A program made the translations under genes and the position numbers. The notes beneath the pieces are model-generated. The model had not been told where the DNA came from. It saw only the letters and a program-made list of their open reading frames with translations, and did no database searches. Below, piece after piece: positions 11,257-22,033 of a stretch of DNA of 64,000 bases. The stretch is from Siphonodentalium dalli (taxonomy: Eukaryota; Mollusca; Scaphopoda; Gadilida; Siphonodentaliidae): contig CP136063.1 in assembly GCA_032622095.1 (NCBI GenBank), forward strand, positions 31,870,987 through 31,934,986, read 5' to 3'. Numbering within the stretch: the first letter of the stretch is position 1; each line of letters opens with the position of its first letter.

Positions 11257-12099
11257 TTAAAGATGGTTTATCTCTTTAAAAAACAAATTTGAAATAGTTG
11301 CGTGGGTATAAAATAATGAATATGAACTGAAGACCCATGTCCGGAAAAGCTTCTATCAATTAATATTGATTTTATTTCGATTATTTAATCGGGACCGTTT
11401 ATGTGTCTATTTTTAGAACAGACCATTCGGATGATACCATATTGCGATATAGAGCATTAGTGGTCTAGCAGCCAAGTACTGAATTTTGGTCTAACAGAAA
11501 ATTCTCTTTTAAAGTTTTGTTCTCGGCTGATAATTCATTAGTAGGATCTCGGCGACTGTTTTCCGGTTGATGTGGACTTGTAACCCTTGGGGAAATTGAA
11601 ATACAGACCGAGATATACAACATTTTTTTTACGAATTTTGGTACTCAGCGGCCATCTTGAATAAAAAAAGTTCCCCAAAGGTTACACATCCACATCAACC
11701 GAGATATCAATAAAGATACCCCAGTGATAAATTATCAACAGAGGAATTGTGTGTCATACCCCAGTTCTGCTGGACTATAGGCTGTTCCTATGGCTACGTG
11801 ACGAACGTCATATGTCCCAGATTGATTGGTTGTATTGTTTTATTCCATAGTTATAAGCGATAATGAGTATAATTAACGTTTATTTCTGACAAAATTACAC
11901 AATAAAATTTCTGCTTTCTGTTAACAGTAACCACTATTGTTCGCTAGCTAAACAACCACAACTTTTTGGACCATATTAAAAAAAAAAATTATATTAATCG
12001 ATAGGAGCATTTTCGGACATGAGTCTTCGATTCAAATCTAATATTTTATACCCCGGTAACTATATAATACATGTTTACAAAGAGATAATCCACCTTTAA
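11257..12099 (+). mobile_element. TTAA MITE, full length, interrupted
   Basis: It runs from TTAA-AGATGG at 11257 to CCACCT-TTAA at 12099. The usual length of about 530 bp is increased by a 320-bp element inserted in the middle (11458-11777), where the canonical GAGCACTGGGCTGTT is split. Confidence 0.88.
11458..11777. mobile_element. Academ-like MITE nested in the TTAA MITE
   Basis: The ends read TAGTGGTCTAGCAGCCAAGT and, on the other strand, TAGTCCAGCAGAACTGG. Both resemble the termini of the 5,474-bp elements at 30738 and 41502 (TAGTCCAGCGG). Subterminal AATTTTGGTCTAACAGAAAA and the sequence before GATGTGGA also match. It has no coding capacity. It is probably a deletion derivative or relative mobilised in trans by an Academ-like transposase. 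Confidence 0.75.
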
Positions 12100-12377
12100 T
12101 GGATGTAGTCGTTCAGCCACATAGGTTTACCGTTACCAAACCGACGAATGAATTATGAGTTGTATATTTTGAAAGCTCAATCAATACCCGTTCCAACGGT
12201 GTATGATAGACTTTGTAAAACGGTAGCTTTATATCAATAAACATGAAAGTATACAATCTTGTTTTTTACATAGAAATGTTACGCCATAGCATTTCGAAGG
12301 TATTTGGGGTTCGAAATTGTTTACAGTTTTTGCTGTTCGATTTCTGTAAAATACTTCATTTCTGGTCGTATATGTGA
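12100..12377. other. Intergenic
   Basis: No gene is seen. The first 50 bp match, in inverted orientation, the sequence around 387-443 (GTGGCTGAACGACTA on the other strand), again next to a TTAA-MITE end. Confidence 0.5.
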
Positions 12378-12385
12378 GTCAAAAC

Positions 12386-13491
12386 CATGGATGTGGCTAG
12401 AGGGTCTCCGTTGGGGGTGTCCACCTTGGGAAATTACAACTGCACCCCCCTTGAGTCGGAATCACACCAACACAACGTTTTTACATAATTCCATTTGCAC
12501 CCCCCCCCCTTGTACCTCATGCTCAGGTCTAATTTCCTATATATTCATAAGCCATGCTTCTTTGTTCCCAGTATGAGAACATTAAAATATTTTAACCTGA
12601 AAATTGCCCAAAAAAAAAAACAACTAGTGGTCTAATTCCAGACAAATGCACACAGCTACCGACAACAGACCAGGAAACATCGGGCTGACCATGGTTGTTC
12701 GGCCCGGTGTGAGAAAATTTTGAAAACTATACATGAAAATCGCAAATCCTAGCATCTAGACTGGCCTCAACTGAAGCTTTCCTAGTGTTGGAAATGTCAA
12801 ACCTCATGCTCCCCCTCAGGTTTGGAAAATTCTTCAACTGATGACCATTTATGTCTACAAGTTTCAACAAATGTAGTAAAATATTGTTTTGCTAAACTAA
12901 TTAGCAGTTTTGTATTGGCCATGTGGATGGGGCAATGACACACCGGTTCGACCATGGTTCGTCCCGGTGTGCGAAATTTTTTTAATCTGAACAAGAAAAT
13001 CGCAAAATCCTAACATCTAGACTAGCCTCAAGCCTTCCTACTGTTGGAAATTTCAAACCCTACACCCCCACTTAGGTTGGAAAATTTCCAACTGATGACA
13101 ATTCCAATGACAATGTTGACCAATTGTATGACAATATTGTTTTCTTAAATTAACTAGAAGTTTTTGACTGGCCACGGGGGAGGGACCAGGACACAAGCTT
13201 TCCAAGTGTTGGAAATTTCCAACCTGTCAACCCCCTAAGGTTGGAAAATTTCCAACTGATGACCATTTCTGTCAACATTTTTGACCAAAAATAGGAACAT
13301 ATGCAAATATGGTCGAAAAACAATAAATTCCCCCCAATAAATTGTTCTTTAATCAAACTACAAGAACATTTTCAACCTATTGTTGGTGTGAAATTTCGTT
13401 GTGGCAGGTATGAAATTTCCAACTATTGAAAATATAGCTCTCTGCTGGGGTGTGAGACACCCCCCCACACCCCCCTCTAGCCACATCCCTG
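12386..13491. mobile_element. hAT-type non-autonomous transposon with 8-bp TSD
   Basis: The termini are CATGGATGTGGCTAGAGGG and, inverted, CAGGGATGTGGCTAGAGGG. They are bounded by a perfect 8-bp duplication, GTCAAAAC, at 12378-12385 and 13492-13499. Eight-base TSDs and CAGGG-like termini are hallmarks of hAT elements. The interior holds no transposase. It consists of about three degenerate repeats of a segment with GTTGGAAATTTC and TTGGAAAATTTCCAACTGAT, plus C-rich runs. Confidence 0.9.
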
Positions 13492-13683
13492 GTCAAAACT
13501 ATCAATGGTATAAGATAATATAGAATAGGTGATGGCGAATGACCAACCTAAGAGTAAACGTGTCCATATGTAATCAAATAAACATGAGTTTGTCCACTGA
13601 TCTATTTCCACAAGAACGTTTGGTAATGAAGTCACGCCACACGCGCTCCAAAAACTACGGAACGCCAGAGTAACAGCAATATA

Positions 13684-14026
13684 ATGGATACCGGTATCGA
13701 ATCGGATTGGGAAGATGGTTTAGATGCTGATTTATATACACCAGTCAAGAAAAAGAGAAAAATTGAGGACACCAATGCATGAATGCATTATACATTACAC
13801 AAGTTATCCAAGTGATCAAAAGAATATAACACGACCTAAAGACGTAGAATCTTGGCAGACTCTGATTTCGGCAGCTCAGACGCGAAACTATGAACCAGTG
13901 TTGTCAAAAGTTTTGAGCGATGGTAATGTACAAACAGACGTTCAATATCATCGAAAATGTCGGCAACGCTTTATTTTGAAAAAAGATCTTGAGCGGTTGC
14001 AGAAAAGTAATGGATGGTCTGTTTAG
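13684..14026 (+). pseudogene. Academ-like transposase N-terminal fragment, broken
   Basis: An ATG at 13684 opens 32 codons of an acidic then basic segment (WEDGLDADLYTPVKKKRK) that stop at TGA near 13780. An overlapping frame continues with Cys-Ile-Ile, YPSDQK and then VQYHRKCRQRF and KKDLERL to 14026. The YHRKC...F pattern matches the N-terminal His/Cys module of the large protein at 31400 (VHFHRNCIARYTSK). It is read as the decayed amino end of a related transposase. The rest is absent here and 14019 onward is tandem repeat. It may be an older, separate insertion from the palindrome at 16 kb. Confidence 0.6.
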
Positions 14027-14475
14027 AGAGCGAGCATGTTATTACGTAGTCGCTATCGACCGATTGATTCTCACATCGACACGACATCAACAGCCCCTTG
14101 ATATAAGGGTCTGGACTTCAAGCTCCTCGCTCGGGTGCAATCTGTGAGTATACCAGGTATTGATGGACCTTTTATACATCGGTAACAGACAGGGCTATCT
14201 GTTCAGAGAACTATGATAGTATGACGTAGCGAATCGACCACGGAATTTTCAAATCGACTATACACACCACCAGCCTCGTGATAAAAGTGTCTGGACTTCA
14301 AGCTTCTCCCCCTCGTGTAGTATGTGGGTGTCTTAGCAATATCAGTATTGCTGACCCTCTTATATATCTCGAACAGACAGTGTTGTCTGTTCAGAGAGCT
14401 AATATAATTTGACGTAGCGAATTGACCAACATATATAATTTTCACATCGACGCCGCAGCATCAGGCTCGTGGTAG
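14019..14475. repeat. Tandem repeat, period 180-188 bp
   Basis: CTGTTYAGAGAR recurs at 14019, 14199 and 14387, each time followed by an ACGTAGYGAA-like motif, a TCACATCGAC-type motif and GTCTGGACTTCAAGC. About 2.5 units are present. No coding is evident. Confidence 0.8.
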
Positions 14476-16055
14476 AACGGTCACATGTCGATATATGAGT
14501 AAACATTTTGCATCTTGAAATACGCTATGTTAACCCGTGCTATTCTGAATGGTTTCTCCCATTGAGTTATAAAATCATACACTGGAACGATATATTATTC
14601 ATCTGGACGGATGTTCAAGTCTTCATCGAAACCGCAAAGGGAAAGCCAGAACAAATCCAGTCTTCCTAAGTTAACAGTAGCATCTGAGGAACTGCGGAAT
14701 GAATTAATAAAAACAGGAACAAAAACAAATACTGTGAATGGCTTTAAATTTGTTGGTATAAATTTTCGTGGTTCAGCCATTTATGACTTTTTCGTGAGTT
14801 CATAAATTCGTTATGTTCACCAACATCGTTATCATGTGTTCCATTATAACATTTTATTGAAATAAAGAATGCATTTTATTCATCATCTGTAGTTTGGTGG
14901 TCCGAAAATAATCAGGTGCCGAAATGTCCGAAGTGCCGAACAATCGTGTGCCGAATCGGCTAGGTGCGGAATCACAAACACGGGTGCCGAAACGTCCAGG
15001 TGCCGAAACGTGCAGCGTTCCAAAACGTTCAGCTGTATAATGGAAATTGATCTACAATGGGGATCCTTGATCATATGATGTGATTGTATCCTATGCATAT
15101 GCGCGAGACAAATCGACCCAATAAGTAACTGCACCTTCCTCACATATGCCAGAACACTGATTATGTATACAAGAATAATTTGAACCTAGAAGAGTGATCG
15201 AAATTGATGCGAAATGGTGTCTTTCTACAATCCTGCGAACCGCGCGACAGAGTAGAACGTTCCGCGAACACTTCAAATAATGTACGGTTGTTGAATTCTG
15301 CACTGTGCAACATACACATGCACCCGTGGCACTGCTGAAGTTTCTGGGGATCATTCACGCAGATATAAGTGGATATACTGTCACATATATAAACATGCTG
15401 CATAGGTTTATGACGTCATTGAATACTACTGACCGCAAAAGTGGCCAGTCGGTATATAAACTTTTTTCTGGATGGCCGCTTTGCGGCCAGTCGGTTGAAA
15501 GGGTTAAATGTGGACAAGTGACTTCCATTGCATGGGGTTTGTGATATGTTGATTGAACTGTCTTCGAGTGTCTTACTGTCACTTCTTGTGTCATGTTCGC
15601 CTTGACATTTTGTCAGATAAAAAATCAATGCAACATATCCCAAACCCTCCATGAGAGTGAGGGTGACTTGCCTATGTCATAATTTTCCTAAAAAGAAACA
15701 CACACAAGTGCCAACGGATGTTTAAGGAGATTAACATTGTTATATAGTATCTAGTCAATTTGGTAGTTTTTTTTTGTCATGAGACACCGATGGTAGACAA
15801 TGTCAATCACTGGCTGATTCGATTCAATTCGATGTCGATATCAGGAAGGAGATTCGATATCGAGATTAGATTCGACGCAAAATTCTCGATTCGCAGATCC
15901 CTACTGCAACCCCACCTTGTCTGAACTTCCCTTGCCCCTACATGTATACATGCTTGCTATACGCCATGGTAGACCTACAATTGTATTATATAGTATTATG
16001 CATGGCCTTCCTTGACGTATATCAGGCGTGTATAAATATAGGCATAGTAGTCCGA
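14476..16055. other. Intergenic with a 16-bp minisatellite
   Basis: No supported gene. 14905-15030 holds degenerate repeats of GGTGCCGAAACGTCCA, and 15815-15895 is rich in GATTCGAT-type simple repeats. An open frame at 14611-14805 (64 codons) has no recognisable domain, and several overlapping minus-strand frames at 14.9-15.65 kb look like chance. Confidence 0.55.
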
Positions 16056-17365
16056 GAGCCTGCTGGGTTCTATTTGCACAATCGCGTACGAAAGGTTTGA
16101 TGACCCAGATTTGTTACACCCCAGGAACCTTCAAAGAAATCCGATTTCTTATGTTCCGCATTCCTGGTGTTTAGGGGCCAGAGACCCCACAAAAAACCCA
16201 AAACTGACTTCTATTTGAACTTTTGAGTACAAAGCTGATTTTTACATTAATATTGCTCTAACCATCACTGATCAACAATACACAATTTCTGAAACGAAAT
16301 TCCCTGGCGTTTTTATTTCAGAAGGGGGTTTTTGAAAGTACCCCCCAAAACCCCAAAAATGACTTCTATTTGAACTTTCGAGTAAAAAGCTGATTTTTAT
16401 ATTAATGGTGCTTTGGTCATCACTGATGGAAAATATCCAATTTCTGAAACGAAATTCCCTGGCGTTTTCCTTTCAGAAGGGGGGTTTTGAAATTACCCAC
16501 AAAACCACGACAATGACTTCTGTTTGAATTTTCGAGGACAAAGATTATTTTTTTCCTGACATTATTTCCTGCTATATAACGCTGGTAATAAAAAAAACAC
16601 CCTCTAAGAAACGAAACTCCGTGGCGTTTCATTTAAGAAAGGGTGGTGTTGAAAATAGCTAAACCACCCCTCCCCATAATAGTTCTATTTGCACTCTCAT
16701 GCGCAAAATGTTTTTATCTCTTAAAATTTGCCCATTATCATCACTGGTCACAAACCAAGTGATAAGTAACTAAATCCCCCGGCGAATTCTTTAAAAGGGT
16801 GTAGACAACTATGAAACAATAAAAAATAATGTTACGGGTACGTTCACATGCTGGCAAATTTAACTACCAATTTTACATGTATTTCATCGCATAGGCTGTA
16901 TGGTGCTTGGTCAGAATCAATAGTGCAGTAATTCGTAGCATTTCACTTGTACTCATAAAAGCGATAACACAAAGGAAAAGATATAATATGTAATTTGAAA
17001 CTATGCTATATAACATGTAGCCGTCTGTTAGGAATTCCATAAAATCTTGACAGTCAATTTTGCCGGCTGTATGTGAACGTAGCCAATAATTATTTTTTTT
17101 TAATTTCATGTTGTTAAATTTGTTTTAATGGTCCCGCAACACACACTATGCATAATGTAGATATATACTGCCTATACTTCTCGCTTTTCACTGGTGTGTG
17201 AAACAATGTTTGCAAGTAATAGTCAACAAATTCCGATGGTTTAGATTTAAATCGACAAACTTTTCGGAGATCGGAATGACTTGTCCGATTTTTGGAAATT
17301 GCATGTAAACAAAAATAAAATGACACTGTCATGTAGTATAGTAGTATATGCTTGACTTCATAGTT

Positions 17366-18662
17366 ATTCATCTACTAACTCGTCGCAATCATCTGATCAT
17401 CATCATCATCATCGCTGTCTGCATTCATTGCGGCTTCGTCATCAGTACATTCGTCGCATCCATAGTTTTCTGGGACCACTGAGTGAGGCATTTGTGGTCC
17501 GCCAAACCACACGGCACGATAGCAACCGTCAAACAGATCCAAACCAAAACTCGGTTGTTTTGGGATATGATTGTTCGCAGCAGCATGCCACATACCAGCA
17601 ACAAACTTAGCTCTCTCTATTTTCTGGTCCACTACATCTTCGCATGGTGGAATGCTACTCCCCCTATGCCCTTCAAATTGGATAGAAGTTTACATTTGTT
17701 CTTAGGGCGGTAAGCTTTCTCAAATGTGGAAAATCGATGGTAAATAAGTGGAATCAGCTTACGTACACCACAAATGACGCACGTGCCGTATTCCAGAGCT
17801 TTGTACGACTCCGTTGACATCGTGTCCGTCGCAGGATCAAAGAAAGCAGCAATGAAGCTCATATCCCACACAAGCAGTTCGAATGGCCTCTTCTTTCCCT
17901 TCCTAGCAAATGCTTTGGTATATAATCACACCCTGTATATATATGCGTGGAAACCAGGCAACGCTGCACAATATTCCGGACCAATCGCAGATGCTATCGT
18001 CGAAACGTCTATAGTACATATCTTCGAGTATACCGCGCCCTGGTGTGCCGACCTCCATTCAGATACATGAAGTGACTCGATGAATGTGATGGAGTATGAT
18101 TTTCAAAATATCTGTATCACCTTTCTGTCAATCACGGTGTACACCCAACAGTAATAAAATTCACCATCAACTCCTTGATACACTTCTCGGTCAAAATGGC
18201 CAGATGATGTTCAGAATACCAGTCTCTGTCAAAGAACCGTGGGAGCTGTTACTTGAAGAAAGAAGATTTTAGTGCTTTGGGGATATATTTAGGTCGGGGC
18301 TAATCGGGATCTGAAATTACATATACGAGCAATCGTCCGCTCCTCTGCGATCTCATTCGCAGTCCTTGATAGATGACTCTTTAGTATGTGTCGATCGCTA
18401 TATCCACGCGTTTAGAAGGATGGGCGAGAACAGCATGAAATAACACACGAGACAATCCGCAATAAGTCAGTGACAGGTTTGGTGGAAGACAATTCTAGAG
18501 AAGGAAATTACCATCTTTGATATGAGTATCAATACCGTCTAGCTGCTCTTGATATGACGATACCATTGATTCCAGAATGAAAATAGTGAACTGTTGTCAG
18601 TATGATTAAAAGTTCCATCAGGCTTGCAAAGTGAGAGAGGAACGTGGGCAGCGAAGTTCCTT
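17366..18662 (-). pseudogene. Academ-like transposase C-terminal half, left arm
   Basis: Read on the minus strand from the centre outward, broken frames give segments matching the right arm. They include ALEYGTCVICGVRKLI (17632-17871) and then ERAKFVAGMWHAA, VWFGGPQMPHSV and a poly-Asp tail (17375-17632). The VWFGGPQ-like segment before an acidic tail resembles the region just upstream of the Cys-rich tail in this transposase family. No CxC cluster survives, apart from an isolated YGCDEC. Multiple stops and frame changes make it non-functional. Confidence 0.65.
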
Positions 18663-18675
18663 GATATATATCGCC

Positions 18676-20289
18676 ACGACAAATAACTACAACGCAAGGC
18701 TTCGATGGATCGTAACAAAGGGGAGCAAAGCTGCACTTCTTGGTGCTGCTTTTGAAATGTCAGGTTTGAGTAAAACTAATTATGCCCAGCAGGAGCTGTC
18801 CAAAAGCCGAATTAGACGCGACAACGCAGATCTCAAGAAGTTGATTAAAACCATGCAGGCTAACGCGAATCCTTCACAATGCACTCACCAGATCTCATCA
18901 ACATCGACACTGGTAAGTGCTCCACGGCAGACGTCAGCACTTCCTTGCTCAATGTCAGTGACGTTGGTAAAGAGAAGCATGACACTTTTGATAATGATTA
19001 CGAAGAAAACCCAGGACGATTTGAGAGCACAGTCCACAAATCTAAACTCAAAACAGAAGATCAAATAATCCGATTATCAAGGAACTTCGCTGCACACGTG
19101 ACATGCTTGGGAGGATGGCGGTGATAGCAACAAAGCGCCAAGTTAATCTTGAATATCTCCTAGAATTTCCGTTCACATCCGTTGCTCTCTCACTTTGCAA
19201 GGCTGATGGAACTATGAATCACACTGACAATAGTTCACTATTTCCATTGCTGGAAGCAATGGTATCATCAGATCAAGAGCAGCTAGACGGTATCGATACT
19301 CATATCATAGATGGTAATTGTCTTCTTCATTGTCTTCCACCAAACCTGTCGCTGACTTATTGCGGATTGTCTCGTGTGTTACTACATGCTGTTCTCGCCC
19401 ATCCTTCTAAATGCGTGGATATAGTGTTCAACACATACGAAGAGCCATCTATCAAAGACTGCGAACGAGATAGCAGAGGAGCGGACGATTGATCGTATGT
19501 AATTTCACGTCCTGATTAGCTCCGACCTAAAGATATCCCCAAAGCACTAAATCTTCTTCCATCAAGCAACAGCTCCCGCGGTTCTTTGTCAGAGACTGGT
19601 ATTCTGAACATCATTGTTCGGAAAGGTGATCAGGCAGCACGTTGAACATTTGAAATGCACTCAGAGGCAGATACAAGAGTATATTTACACATGGTTGATG
19701 CTGACCGCTATATTCCTGGGGACAAAATTGTTGTGCGAGCGTCTGATACAGATATTTTGGTAATCATACTCCATCATATTCATCGAGTCACCGCAGCATT
19801 TGCTAGGAAGGGAAAGAAGAGGCGACGTGTTGGACACGATGTCTAAGGAGTCGTACGAAGCTCCGAAATACTACACGTGCATCATTTATGGAGCACGTAA
19901 GCTAATTTCCACGCAATTATCAATGGTTTTCCACGTTTGAGAAAGCCTATCGCCCTAAGAACAAATGTAAACTTCTATCCAATTTGAAGGGCATATAGCG
20001 GAATAGCATTCCACCACGCGAAGATGTAGTGGACCAGAAAATAGAGAGAGCTAAGTCTGTTGCTGGTAGGTGGCATGCTGCTGCGAACAATCATATCCCA
20101 AAACAACCGAATATAGGTTGGGAGCTGGTTGACGGTTGCTATAGTGTCGTGTTGTTTAGCTGACCACAAATTCCAGACTCAGTGGTCCCAGAAAACTCTG
20201 GATGGGATGAATGTACTGATGACGAAGCCGCAATGAATGCATACAGCGATGGTGATGGTGCAGATGATAGCGACGAGTTAGATGAATAA
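18676..20289 (+). pseudogene. Academ-like transposase, middle and C-terminal parts, centre plus right arm
   Basis: The centre encodes a segment with NYNARLRWIV and, after a frame change, MHSPDLINIDTG. The latter resembles HPDGLINIDSG in the intact protein at 31400. Across 19103-19492 it continues with VALSLCKADGTMNHT, IDGNCLLHCLPP (equivalent to LDGCAILWVIPW) and VFNTYEEPSIKDCER. At 19655-19846 the nuclease-like motif MHSEADTRVYLHMV precedes RASDTDILVIILHHIH. It then repeats, in worse condition, the tail seen in the left arm and ends near 20289. Several stops and frameshifts break it. The order and motifs match the intact copies, so this is an older relative rather than a recent deletion product. 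Confidence 0.7.
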
Positions 20290-21616
20290 CTATGAAGTTA
20301 AGCATATAGTACATGACATTGTCATTTTATTTTTGTTTACATGTAATTTCCAAAAATCGGACAAATCATTCCGATCTCCGAAAAGTTTGTCGATTAAATC
20401 GATTTTATTTGAAAAGAAACCATCGGAATTTGTTGACTAATTACTTGCAAACATTGTTTCACACACCAGAAAAAGCGAGAATTATAGGCGGTATATAACT
20501 ACATTATGCATAGTGTGTGTTTCGGGACCATTAAAACAAATTTAACAACATGAAATTAAAAAAAACCCATTTAATTATAGGCTATACGTTCACATACAGC
20601 CGGCAAAATCGACTATCAAGTGTTCATGGAATTCCTAATAGACGGCTACATGTTATATATCATACAGTTTCAAATTACATATTATGTTTTTTCCTTTGTT
20701 TTATGGCTTTTATGAGTAAAAATGAAATGCTACGAATTACTGCACTGTTGATTCTGACCAAGCACCATACAGCCTATTGCGACGAAATTCATGTAAAATT
20801 GGTAGTTAAATTTGCCAGCGTGTGAACGTACCCGTAACATATTTTGTTTATTGTTTCATAATTGTCTACACCCCTTTTAATGAATTCGCCGGTGGATTTC
20901 GTTTCTTATCACTTGGTTTGTGACCAGTGGTGATAATGGATAATTTTTAAGAGATAAAAACATTTTACGCAAGAGAGTGCAAATATAACTATTATGGGGG
21001 AGGGGGTGGTTTGGTTAATTTCAACCCACCCCTTTCTTAAATGAAACGCCACAGAGTTTCGTTTCTTAGGGGGTGTTTTTTTATGACCAGCGTTATATAG
21101 CAGGAAAACATGTCGGGAAAAAAAATCAGCTTTGTCCTCGAAAATTCAAACAGAAGTCATTTTGTGGTTTTGTGGGTAATTTCAAAACCCCTCTTCTGAA
21201 AGGAAAACGCCAGGGAATTTCGTTTCAGAAATTGGGTATTTTTCATCAGTGATGACCAAAGCACAATCAATATAAAAATCAGCTTTGTACTCGAAAGTTC
21301 AAATATAAGTCATTTTTGGGGTTTTGGGGGGTACTTTCAAAAACCCCCTTCTGAAATAAAAACGCCAGGGAATTTCGTTTCAGAAATTGTGTATTGTTGA
21401 TCAGTGATGGTTAGAGCACTATTAATGTAAAAATCAGCTTTGTACTCAAAAGTTCAAATAGAAGTCAGTTTTGGGGTTTTTGTGGGGTCTCTGGCCCCTA
21501 AACGCCAGGAATGCAGAACTTAAGAAATCGGATTTCTTTGAAGGTTCCTGGGGTGTAATAAATCTGGGGCATCAAACCTTTCGTACGCGATTGTGCAAAT
21601 AGAACCCAGCAGGCTC

Positions 21617-22033
21617 CCTGATTATAGCGCGTAAAGGCAGATATCGTGGGGCCTCAGCTGAGATATGTACAAGGACCCGTGATCAAGATGCGTATATACA
21701 TGTTTGAATACACATACATAGGCCTACACGCTCAACTTCCCGATTCCAAAGTAATGATGTACACTAAATACGGCATATATATTGTATTGTATGAATAACC
21801 ACCGTTTTATTAAAATTAGATTCTACTCTATTATAACACACTTATACATTATAATGTACCAAAACCTGACCATTTCTAATGAAGGAAACAAAGCCAGTGT
21901 AGGGCTATAGCCGTGTTTCAATTGCTGTGACCTTTGACCTCTGTTTTATTATTTGTTGTATGTATGCACTGTAAAAGCTTACAAGATACCAGAAGAAGCA
22001 TGTGTTTGTTAATTAAAACTCATTTATTGGTAA
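21617..22033. other. Intergenic
   Basis: AT-rich spacer between the palindrome and the second copy of the ZNF segment. I see no gene and no clear repeat. Confidence 0.5.

Larger units (their letters stand above)
16056..21616. mobile_element. Large imperfect palindrome of a decayed Academ-like transposon
   Basis: The left end GAGCCTGCTGGGTTC (16056) is mirrored at the right end (to 21616). Homology continues inward to about 18663 on the left and 19075 on the right, with scattered substitutions and indels. The unique centre is about 410 bp. Each arm carries, reading outward, the C-terminal half of an Academ-like transposase, then an apparent 3' flank with repeated GAAATTCCCTGGCGTTT blocks. Both outer ends therefore appear to be the same transposon end. 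I found no convincing TSD. Confidence 0.85.

Noticed and set aside
14883-15652. Cluster of overlapping minus-strand frames of 78-87 codons
   Set aside because: Mutually overlapping frames without domains over AT-rich and minisatellite DNA; chance is the simplest explanation.
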